From: Delphinus delphis
Lineage: Eukaryota > Chordata > Mammalia > Artiodactyla > Delphinidae
DNA length: 64,000 nucleotides
NCBI RefSeq assembly: GCF_949987515.2
Contig: NC_082689.1
Span: 8,423,501 to 8,487,500, forward strand
Direction of reading: 5' to 3'
The position numbers and the translations under genes were made by a program. Positions 55,347 through 64,000 of the stretch are shown piece by piece. The notes under the pieces were generated by a model, which saw only the letters and a program-made list of their open reading frames with translations, was not told the origin of the DNA and searched no databases. The number at the start of each line of letters is the position of its first letter. Positions within the stretch are counted from its first letter, which is position 1.

Positions 55347-58300
55347 TCAGAGCACCTGGAGCTTGCGGGAGCAAGTGAGGTTGCCGTGCACCAGACCCCA
55401 CATGGCAAGCAGCTCGGTTGGCAGCAGCTTGTGCACGACGAGCATGGAGCGGAAGAAGCAGGGCTCCTTGTTCATGCGGCTGTTGCGGTTCCGCGAGATG
55501 CCAAACGTCTTGAAGCCCTCGTGGGCCGTGGGCCGCACACCCAGCACCTCCAGGCACATGCCCAGGAAGACGTCGTCGATGGGGTAAAGCTCCAGGGTGT
55601 CGCAAGCGTGGTGCAGGCGCCGGGCCAGGCCCCCGGCCATAAGGAAGCCCCCTCCGCCTGCGTACGGCGGGTAGCTGGCCTGGCTGTACAGGGCCCCGGG
55701 GATGTAGTATTTGTTATCCTTCCTGCGGATGGGCCGAGCGTGCTGAAGGACGTCACCCACAAACAGGTCTTCCTGGGGCCGCCGGTCAGCCAGAAATTCC
55801 AGCAGGTTGGTGGGGTTGACGAAGACGTCATCGTCGCCCTTGAAGATGAAGCGTACGTCGGGGCAGTAGATGTCAAGCCACTTGAGGAAGTGGATCTCCT
55901 TGAGGGTCAGGTTGAAGAAGCTGTCAAGAAAGTCCCACTGCAGGATGTCCCCATAGATGCGGTCCTCGTAGGCCAGCAGCTGCTGGTAGTGGGCCCTCTC
56001 CTCCTGCTTGGAGGCTGTACCCAGCAGGAAGAGGGTGTGCACAGCGCCGCGGCCCCGGCCCGCCGACTCCTGCTCGCGGCCCCAGGTCTGGCGGATGGCC
56101 TCGCGGCGGTCGTGCTGTGTGATGACGGACTTGACAACCACCAGGAGATAGACGTCGCCGCTGCACTTCTCTGGATGGTTCAGCAGCATGGGGAAGTATC
56201 GGCAGTGGCGATAGAACAGAAACTGCTGGAAGTGTGGCTCCAGGCCCTGGAACCAGGGCTGGTGGGTCAAGTTTACATTGGCTGAGCAGTTAGTGGTGGT
56301 CACATCCCAGGCCTGGGGCCCCCGTGAAACCATGGGTGTGAGGGTGACCGCATCCTTCGGGTTCTTCCAGAAGCTGTCAGGGTTCACCAGGTGTCCGCTT
56401 GGTTTCTGGGCCTTCTGTAACCCGAGGGTGGGTAGCAGGGGCTCCTGCAGAAACTGGCTGGGGGTCAGACTGCGCTGGAATACTGTTACAGCCACAAGCA
56501 GGGCCAGCGACAGGCACACACTCTTGTAGATGGTTCTCTTCCTTGGGGTGGGGGCGGGTAGTGAGGTGGGGAGAGGATGGTACAGAGGAGAGAAGAAAGG
56601 ATGAGTCAGTCCCCTTGTACAGAGGTGCAGTCCCAGATGGGCAAGTGGACCCTGGACACAGACTCAAGTCCCTGGGCCCCTGAGCGGTCAGAGGAGGGTC
56701 CTGCTTCCTCTCTCATGCTGACCTCCCTCCTCCCGGACCAGGGGAGCCACACAGCACAGAGCTTAAGTACAAACACTGTGGAGTCAGGCTGCTAGGATTC
56801 AGATTTTGGTCCTGCTAATTACAAGCTGAATGGAGAGGTCCAGTGGGTCTCCCTTAACCTCTCTGAGCCATGATTTCTTCTTTTCCGAAATGAGGATAGC
56901 ATGCAATTGGAGCGCTAGCTGCAGTGCCGGGCACACAGTGGGTATGGAGTCGGGGGAATGCTGTGATTCCCCGAGGATGACCTCTGCCCTGCTCCCCACC
57001 TCTCCCCCAGGCACCCCCTTTGCTTTGTGCAAGCCTGGTGAACCATCAGAGAGTACACCTGCTCAAAAAGTGTGGGGGACATTGGGGAGCCGGCTCTAAC
57101 TTGGGACCTGAAGAAGCCTGTCCCTCCCCCGTCCCCCGGTCGACAGAGGCCTGAAAGTGGGGCGAGCATCTCCCAGCATGCCCACTGCCCCCATACGCCC
57201 ACTAGGAGAGGTGAAGTCCCCCAGCTCGCAGCTGTATCCCCACTCTCCAGGGTCCCTCATAACAAGTTAACCTCACCACACCCCTTTCGGAAGCAGAAAT
57301 CAGTTTTTTCTTTTCCAGGAGTGCTCGCAGAGCCAGAGCCAGGGCCCTGAGTCCCTGGACCCTGAGCCCTTGGACCCCAGGACCCTCTCTCCTCAGCTCA
57401 CACTCTGGGGATGGCCAGGCCCCCTGCCATGTACTCTCCTGTGGAGACATAGGAGCTGGGGACTCCGGTGGCGTGGCGGGGGGGCAGGCCAGAAAAGTGT
57501 AGCCTCACAGGGCCAGCCCAGCAGGGAGATGGCCCTGAGTGCCAAGAGGGGAGATATGGGAGAGACAGACTGTAAAGTGGTGAGACAGGAACCAGGTAGA
57601 GCAGCCTGGAGTGGCCTCAGGACCGGCTGATCAGGCGGCAGGCACCCGGGGCGAGTGAAGGCTGAGCCCCATGGACGGCAATTTTCCATGGGGTCCCAAG
57701 ATTTCCTGGAGGAAGACTGGATCCTCTCAGGTGCTGGGACAGGGATGTGACCCAAGACCGGATCCTCCCAGGGGGTGGGAGCGGAGTGCTCTGGGCTGGC
57801 TTTCCCGCCCTGGGGGTTTCGGCAAAGCCGTCCACACCCCAGGTCGGGAGGCCGGACTGGAGGAAGTACAGAGGGGGTCATCCTCCTCCACTCCAGGCTG
57901 GTTCCACTTGCACCACCCCACTTCATTTGTGGGAAAAAAAACCCCAACGGGAGGAGAGGAGAAGGGGATAGGTGGGCAGGCGGGAGGCACGAGCTCCCCG
58001 GGAGGAAGGAGAGCCACTCGGGGGTTGAGGGTAGAGGACGGGGGTCGCCCAGGACGCAGGAGGCCCTCGGAATGGAGGACGGGACCCAGCTGCCGGCGAG
58101 ACCTTGCGTCGCTAACTCCCCGGGTGCGGGAGTGGATGTGCGTGCCTCGGTGCCCGGGCGTAAGGGAGCAGAGGCGCCGCCGGGGAGGGCTGAGCGCACG
58201 GGCCCCGCGGTCCCCGGTCGCCGACCGGCCGGTGCAGGCGTCGCGCACAGCCGGGCATCTCCGGCCACCGCTGTGCCAGCCCATCTGTGCCCGGGAAAGT

Positions 58301-58391
58301 GAGGCCAGCCCGGGACACCCAGCGGGGCATGCCTCCCCGCGCCCCCAGCCCGGGTCCCCCGGCCCGACGGCCCCACTCACCACAGAGACAT
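55347..58391 (-). CDS. B3GNT7: B3GNT7, complete, 2 coding exons, 401 aa
   Basis: Golgi type II glycosyltransferase (family GT31) that adds beta-1,3-GlcNAc to glycans and is linked to keratan-sulfate and poly-lactosamine extension. Coding exons on the minus strand: 58391-58381 (11 nt, MSLW with a split Trp codon, donor GTGAGT) and 56541-55347 (acceptor CCCCAAG), with a 1.84-kb intron. Joined length is 1206 nt, or 401 codons plus TGA, the human length. A short cytoplasmic tail and a signal-anchor near residues 8-25 ([13 protein letters not shown]) are followed by the stem and catalytic domain. Family marks include [10 protein letters not shown] (149-158), the metal/UDP-binding DDD in [11 protein letters not shown] (240-242), [14 protein letters not shown] and PIDDVFLG (about 324-331). 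N-glycosylation sequons sit at N88, N94, N214 and N391. No disruption is seen. The open frame alone starts at GTG (56519), but the spliced ATG exon gives the real N-terminus. Confidence 0.97.
56756..56945 (+). repeat. MIR SINE in the B3GNT7 intron
   Basis: ggagtcaggctgctaggatt, cctgctaattacaagctgaa, taacctctctgagccatgat and cagtgccgggcacacagtgg follow the full MIR order. Confidence 0.75.
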
Positions 58392-59050
58392 GGCGGCCCG
58401 GTCCAGGGCGGCGGCGGAGCCGGGCGCGCGGATCGCAGCTCTGGGCACCGCGGCTCGGGGACGGCGGGCGGGGACCTGGACCGGGATGGGCACCGGGACG
58501 GGGGCGGGCGGGGGCGGGCATGGGCGGAGGCCGGGACGCGCCCCCGCCGAGGCTTTCCTCTTCCCCGCGGCCGGAGGAGGGGCCGGGAGGGTAGGCGTTG
58601 GCCCAGGTACCTTAACCCCTTCGGCGCCCCCGGCCCTCCATCCCCGCGGCCGCGCGCCGAGCCCTCAGCCCCGCGCAGGGCGGCAATTACCCATTTCCCG
58701 GGGGTGGCGCCCGAGCCCCGGGAGCGCCCGGAGCCGCCCAGGATCACTCGGCCTGAGCGTGAGTGGCTGAGTCAGGACTTCGGAGCCCACGAGGGTCACT
58801 CACGCCCCCAGGGACGCGGTTTCCCCCGCGGGGCTTCCCTGGGGTCGCCGGCCCCTCTGGACTCTTGCGGACCGGGACCCCACCCACCTCCAACCTCCCC
58901 AGGCGCGCGGGGCCCAGCCATTTCCCTCCGGCCCCGTCCGGACTTTTTCTGGGTGGGGGAGGCAGAGGCAGACAGGGCTTCCTTTCCCCTCTCTGTTTCC
59001 CTCTGCCCTCTCCCCTAACACCCCCCGCCCCCCACCCCCGCACCTAGCTA
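57950..59050. promoter_or_regulatory. B3GNT7: B3GNT7 CpG-island promoter
   Basis: Dense CpG sequence surrounds the 11-nt coding part of exon 1 (58381-58391) and extends upstream, on its right side, to about 59050. No TATA box is evident. The island includes a G-rich run near 58495-58525. The transcription start cannot be fixed from sequence alone. Confidence 0.7.
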
Positions 59051-59545
59051 CCTAAGGCTGGGTCTACCGAGGAGAGGGACTGGGGCTGGGAGAGCAGAAG
59101 CCCGCGCAGAGGTCAGGGGGAGGCCGGGCTGCCTGAGTGGGGACCCCGGCCCAGGCCGCAGCTCAGCCCTGAAACCTTCTCTGTGTCCCCGGACAATAAC
59201 CCTCTCCATCTCTGGGGTCCTTCTTGCCTCTGGAAGCCCCTCCTCACCACCAAGGAAAGGCCTCTCTGCCGGCCCAAACTTCCTTTTCATCCATCAACAA
59301 GTATTTCACTCGAAACCTTTTTTGTCCCTAAGCCTTTATTAATCTGTTTGTGTACGACACACCCAGGGACTCCTGGGGAGTGGGCTGCACAAAGACAGAG
59401 AACTCACAGGGGCGTTCTTGGCCCGGGTGGGTCTGGGGTGGTGGGCGTTCCATCCAGGTGACTTCCAGAATCCTCTAACAGGTAATGTCTGTCCTAGCCT
59501 TGTTCCATGGTGAGGTCCCATCACTGAGCTTACAGTAGGGCCTCA
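59051..59545. other. B3GNT7 upstream flank, nothing recognised
   Basis: GC-rich transition out of the CpG island. A minus-strand AATAAA at about 59336 could end a leftward transcript, but no exon supports one. Confidence 0.4.
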
Positions 59546-59546
59546 G

Positions 59547-59786
59547 AAAGGCCCACAGTAGGGCTTCCCTGGTGGCGCAGTGGTTGAGAGTCCACCTGCC
59601 GATGCAGGGGACACAGGTTCGTGCCCCGGTCCAGGAGGATCCCACATGCCGCGGAGCGGCTGGGCCCGTGAGCCATGGCCGCTGAGCCTGCATGTCTGGA
59701 GCCTGTGCTCTGCAACGGGAGAGGCCACAGCAGTGAGAGGCCTGCGTACCGCAAAAAAAAAAAAAAAAAAAAAAGGCCCACAGTAG
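59547..59786 (+). repeat. CHR-2-like SINE with 15-bp TSD
   Basis: The sense body (59563-59771) is near consensus with an A tail of more than 20. aaaggcccacagtag is duplicated at 59547-59561 and 59772-59786. Confidence 0.96.
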
Positions 59787-59814
59787 TGAAACAGAAGCAT
59801 TTCACAGTCCAGTA

Positions 59815-60005
59815 AATAACAGCTAACATTCATCAGCAGCGCAATATGCCAAGCACGGTCTAGGCCCCTGCGTGAAACGACTGAGTCCTACAGGCTGCTA
59901 TTATTACCGCTTTACAAAGGAGGAAATGGAGGTGCCGCCTCCAGTGGGTCAGGTCTCATAGTAGGCAAACCCAGGAAGCCTGCCTGGCTCCGGAGGCAGG
60001 CCCTT
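59815..60005 (+). repeat. Old MIR/L2-like relic
   Basis: aataacagctaacattcatc, ctattattaccgctttacaa, aggaggaaatggaggtgccg and ggcaaacccaggaagcctgc keep the order of an ancient mammalian repeat. Confidence 0.6.
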
Positions 60006-61487
60006 TTGCCCTTCACTCAGGGAAAGCAGTGACAGGGAGCAACTTCCTGCCAAGGGGCACCCAGGGAGGCCAGGAGGCCTTCAGGTACAGTCAGAGGCAG
60101 GTGGTAGGAAGCCTAAGGACCCCAGCTGGACCCCAGGCCCCTGAGACTCCGGTGAGGAGCCCTTTCTTTAAGGCTCGAGGGCCCATTGGAGGGGTAGGAG
60201 AAAGCCAGCACTCAATAGCATTTTTCCTGGATGTTGCAAGCCTCAGGGAGGGACTGTGAAGGGCCTTTCAGGCAGAATTCCAGAGGAGAACCCTGGGACC
60301 AGCGCCTTAGTAACAGCCCCTCCCAAGTACCAGAGCAGGAAGAAGGTCTGGTCTGCAGCCCAAAGCCCCCCTTGGCCTGTCAGCCTGCTCTTGAGGGCCA
60401 CCCACAGTCCCACTGACCACCCATCCTGCAGGGCACCAGGTAGTTCACTGCCCAGGCTTCTGTGTTCTCTTGCTTTGCCCTGCAAGCATGGCCTTGAGGG
60501 AGGGCTAGTGCTGGCCTGGCTGAGGAGAGCCCGCCCTGCCTCAGCACTGACCTCTCACCTGGAAGCTGCGGGGTCTTTTTAGGAGTCTAATGAGGGGTGG
60601 ACACAGTGATCTCTGGGAAGGGAATTTGAGCCCAGGGTTAGGGACTGGAGCGGCAGTGTCGGGTCTGTGGGTCTGCACTTCCTGCATGTCACCGGGGGCA
60701 GGTGGCTTATCGCCCTGAGACCTGTTTCCTGGCAGCACGGAATTACAGAGGTGACGCATGTGAAGCTTGATCAGTGCCTCCTGTGACGTGGCGAGCCAAT
60801 CCATAGGCCCCAGAACCCAGGAGGGTTCAAAGGTGACAATGGGAAGACCGCCGCCAAAGGCAGCAGAGTGTTTGCCAGTGGAATCTGGTCCATTGAGAGG
60901 AACAATTTGTCATCATGGATTCATTTGATCTGTGCCTCGGTCAGACTCAGCCTGGGAAATGGATGACAGTTAAATACTCAGTGCTCGACTCTGGGGTGGG
61001 AGCCAGGCCAGCCCCTGGTCAGCTTGCACCGTCAGTCTGACAGGCTCCCCTGGGGCTGCTTGGGCCTGTCCCTCTCAGGAGTGCCAGAGCTCACCCAGTC
61101 TGGCCCACTCCACCTGTCCCAGCCCCTGCCCTTCGGGCAGAGTCCCAGCAGCAGATTCCTGCTGACGTCTCAAGCCTTGACGGGGGTGGTCGAGTGAGGT
61201 CCCCGAGGAGGCAGAGGTCAGTCTGCAGATGGAATCTGTCACCTGCCCCACAGCCGTGGCTGAAGACAGAGGGAAGCTGCAGAAACTGATCCGGGAGGTG
61301 GAGGGGGCCCTGGAGGGAGGGTGGGGGAAAGGAAGCAACCGGTTAGGCGGGGCTGGCGTGGGTCCCAAGCATGGTGGAAGTGGGTCAGCTGTCCCTGTCA
61401 CATGCTCATCCTCTGCTCCCCTCAGGTTGACGCTCTGCCCTGAAAGAGGGAGCTCAGTGAGCCCTGCCTGGGAGATGGCCAAGAGCC
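60006..61487. other. GC-rich flank, no gene supported
   Basis: Short open frames only. The one at 61229-61612 starts plausibly (MESVTCPTAVAEDRGKLQKL) but ends in simple repeat and is not supported by splice signals. Confidence 0.4.
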
Positions 61488-61561
61488 CCCTCCCCCTCCC
61501 CTCCCCCTCCCCCTCCCCCTCCCCTCCCCCTCCCCCTCCCCCTTCCCCCTCCCCCTCCCCA
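61488..61561 (+). repeat. CCCCCT/CCCCT simple repeat
   Basis: About 74 bp of almost uninterrupted (C4-5)T units. The minus strand therefore has many G-runs of four or five, able in principle to form G-quadruplexes. Confidence 0.95.
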
Positions 61562-64000
61562 CTTTCTTTCACATCAGCCCCACCAACCCTCCAGAACTGG
61601 TTGGGATCCTGACCCTGCTGGTTTCCCCTGGGATGAAAGCCCGGGGCCCAGAGCCTGCTGAGCCCTCAGATGTGGAGGGCCCTCTGCAGGACCAGAGGAT
61701 GCACTGGGCCAGCCTCTGGCCAAGGTGTGAGGAGCTCTGGGCACTTGGGAGAGAGGGGATGGAGCTCAGAGCTGGGCAAAGGCTGCAGGGTGGAGAGTGG
61801 CCCTGGCTGTGGTCCCTTAGGTGCAGCATGTGTGAGCGTGTGAATTCACATCCTCCCCAAGTAGGAGTCTGCGCTCCAGGGGCAGCCACGGCCAGTGCTT
61901 CGAGGGTGGCCATCTACACTTGCACCATGGGGTCTGTTCATTCACACTGGAGTGTCAGAAGCCATCGCTCTTTGGTGAAGGTGTGTGCCTGGCAAGAAAC
62001 TGCACAGGCCCCTCTGTTCGAGCCTGAATGAGCCCCATAACCCAGCAGAGCAGTGCCCTGGGCCCAGAACTTTCTGTAATTGGTCTTGGGTGCCCCCCCA
62101 CCTACAGTGATCAGACTGGAGGGTTAGCCAGTCCTTGGTCAGTATGAGCATGTCCTTGAATTTGCCCTGGGATGGAAAGTGGTTCTCCCTCGGGCTCCTG
62201 GGCAGGGGTAGGAGGTCTGCTTTTGTGCTTCTCCGCAATAGGTGCTTTAAGTGGGGCAGCATTGATCGCACTGTCACACACCACCTGTCCAGGAGGTGTG
62301 GGGTGAGGCCCACTGTCCTCACCTACCTCTGGTCCTCAGAGGCCACCATATCCCCAGCAGAAACCTGACCCACCCTGCAGGGCATGCTGGGAGGGGCTTC
62401 CTGGTCAAGGGGGGCAGTGCACACACTGGCACTGGAGGAGCCCCCTGCAGGCAAACTCTGTCCCCCCTGCAGTCTTCCAGGGGAACGTGTTTCCTGTGGG
62501 TTGGCCCTCCCTTTAAAGAGTGGGAGGAGCAGGAGGCGGTCCAAAAGGAGTGAGCAGAGAGGTGGGGGGATGGGGAAGAAAGGGGGGCTCGGGGAGGGGG
62601 CAGGGAGGAGGGACAGGGTTTTGAAGCATGGGTGGTCTGGCTTGGAGTCTGAGAGGTCACCTCACCCAAAGGAAGACTGGGCCAAAGAGAAGCCCAGATC
62701 ACAGGGGCTTGAGAGAAGATGGGAGGAAGGTAAAAGGGGCTCCTTGCAGGGTCCCCATATGAGCAACACAACGGGCAACCCCATTGCTTCCAGGGAAGCC
62801 CGAGATGCCCTTCTAGGGCCAAATCCTGATGGAGCCAAGACTGACTCAACAACTGAGAAGGTGATGTTGCCGTAACCGGTGAAGCTGCTTTCAAATCATG
62901 ATTCCAGGGCCTGCCTGCAGAGAATCTGATGGAACCTGGGGAATTGTATTTTCCCACTTTCCTAGATGATTCTGATGCACAGGAAGGTTTGGGAGCCACT
63001 GGTGTTGAGCCCTCCAATTCCAGCTCTTTTGGTCAGCCGTGGGCAAGGGCCAGCACAGGGACAGTTCCTCCTGGGAGCCTGGGGACAGGAAAGACCTAAT
63101 GGGAGGCAGGTGTGGAGGAAATCAGGCCAAGATGGAAGAGCTGAGGAGTTCGCTTTTCCCATCGAAGCAGGAGGCAGTTGAGGAAGCGGCCGCGGAGTCA
63201 GTGGCTTGAGAAGACGGGGGGAGGGTGGCCACAGCCCTTGTATGGGATCTGAGAAAGCCAGGGAGGGACAGAGGCGTGGTAAGCGCCAGGCAAGGGTGGT
63301 CCCGTGCGCCCTGGAGACTCAGACCTGCGACTGAGGCAAGGATTGTCCGGGGCCCCTCTGGCTGCAAGTGACAGACACCCAAATCCAAGTAGCTCAAGCT
63401 TGTTTGATGGGCCAGTGATTGTGTCTGGGGGGTTCGGGTGCCATGATCGGCTGGGCCTGGGTCACGTGTCCGCTGCTGTAGTCGGAACAACTGTGAGGGG
63501 GCAGAGCCCTTAAAGGAAGCTGCTATTCTCAAGAAGGCAAGGGAAGGGCTGCCCGGGCCAGTCCTCCCGCTGACGCCCCCTTGGACTCTCAAACTGCCCT
63601 GAGAAACAAGCCCTAAGCCTGAGGGCCCCAGAAGGAAGAAGAAGGGTGGTGTCTGTGTGGGAAGTGTCTGTAAATGTTTTCCTGACAAGTCCTTCTCTCC
63701 AGGCTGGCCACTGGGGGGATGGGCACAGCCCCCTTGCGGGGCTGGCCTCCCCTTTCCTGTGCCTGGGCCCCCACTGGCTGGCCTGGGGGCAGCCGAAGCC
63801 ACCCTGGCCTTTGTAGGGGTGGGAGCCAGTCACATGTGGGTGGAGCTGGTCAGACGAGAGAGAAGCCACAATTGAAACAGGCCCAGGAGCAGGGTCAGGG
63901 CGGCCTGTGAAGAAGTTGGGCGGGAACGAGAGGCACACTCCCCGGATGCTGCCCTGGACACAGGCCAGCTGGGCTGAGCCCCAGGCTGCTGTGGGCAGGG
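61562..64000. other. GC-rich flank, no gene supported
   Basis: Many overlapping frames on both strands (up to 232 codons, 62319-63017 minus) without recognisable domains. A MER5-like hAT trace (gattctgatgcacagg...gggagccactggt) is near 62930-63005. Confidence 0.4.

Noticed and set aside
55344..56285. 313-codon + strand open frame
   Set aside because: Exact antisense shadow of the B3GNT7 coding exon, and its translation lacks any recognisable domain.
57393..58376. 327-codon minus and overlapping 307-codon plus frames
   Set aside because: They lie in the GC-rich B3GNT7 intron and CpG island, where stops are rare. They overlap on both strands and are low complexity.
59331..59336. Minus-strand AATAAA as a possible ARMC9 3' end
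   Set aside because: ARMC9 lies next to B3GNT7 in human, but no exon of it could be recognised in 59-64 kb.
61229..61612. 127-codon frame starting MESVTCPTAVAEDRGKLQ
   Set aside because: Its second half is the C-rich simple repeat, and no splice or family evidence supports it.
1..64000. CRISPR arrays, bacterial operons, phage or plasmid features
   Set aside because: The window is clearly mammalian nuclear DNA, with spliced genes, SINEs and L1s. No regularly spaced direct repeats were seen.

Overview
This is a mammalian nuclear DNA window, almost certainly from a cetacean (whale or dolphin). About thirty tRNA-derived SINEs of the CHR type, which are characteristic of cetaceans and their close relatives, are scattered through it, many with intact A/B boxes and clean target-site duplications (TSDs). 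Two protein genes can be read with complete exon structures. NCL (nucleolin) lies on the + strand at 15.2-24.6 kb, and B3GNT7 (a beta-1,3-N-acetylglucosaminyltransferase) on the - strand at 54.1-58.4 kb. They point toward each other about 29.5 kb apart. The same pair is adjacent on human 2q37.1, so the window is a conserved syntenic block.

Layout. 1-14.4 kb is intergenic: antisense L1 pieces, old L2/MIR relics, a hAT transposon copy with a perfect 8-bp TSD, and many SINEs. 14.5-15.9 kb is the NCL CpG-island promoter. 15.3-24.2 kb holds fourteen NCL coding exons joining to a 712-residue protein, with three intronic snoRNAs: SNORD82 in intron 5, SNORD20 in intron 11 and SNORA75/U23 in intron 12. 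24.6-49.7 kb is a repeat archive: a long decayed sense L1 (28.3-34.7 kb) interrupted by an LTR and SINEs, a Tigger1 DNA transposon with SINEs inside it, an unidentified decayed segment (36.1-37.6 kb), a MER44/Tigger7-like element with terminal inverted repeats, an ERV1-type solo LTR inside an older LTR, and a MaLR-type LTR with a perfect 5-bp TSD. 49.76-50.5 kb is a CpG-rich island not attached to either gene. 51-54 kb is GC-rich with no gene I can support. 54.1-59.05 kb is B3GNT7 with its CpG-island promoter. 59-64 kb is GC-rich flank with one CHR SINE, MIR-like relics and a long C-rich simple repeat.

How the parts work together. NCL makes the major nucleolar RNA-binding protein, and its introns carry snoRNAs that guide rRNA modification, so one transcription unit supplies several ribosome-biogenesis components. 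B3GNT7 is a Golgi glycosyltransferase and shares only the neighbourhood. I found no new protein system. The most useful extra observations are the snoRNA structures, a perfect 11-bp inverted repeat just downstream of SNORA75, the orphan CpG island with a splice-donor-like site, and the datable nested insertions. Repeat family names come from recognising consensus sequence by eye, without a database search.
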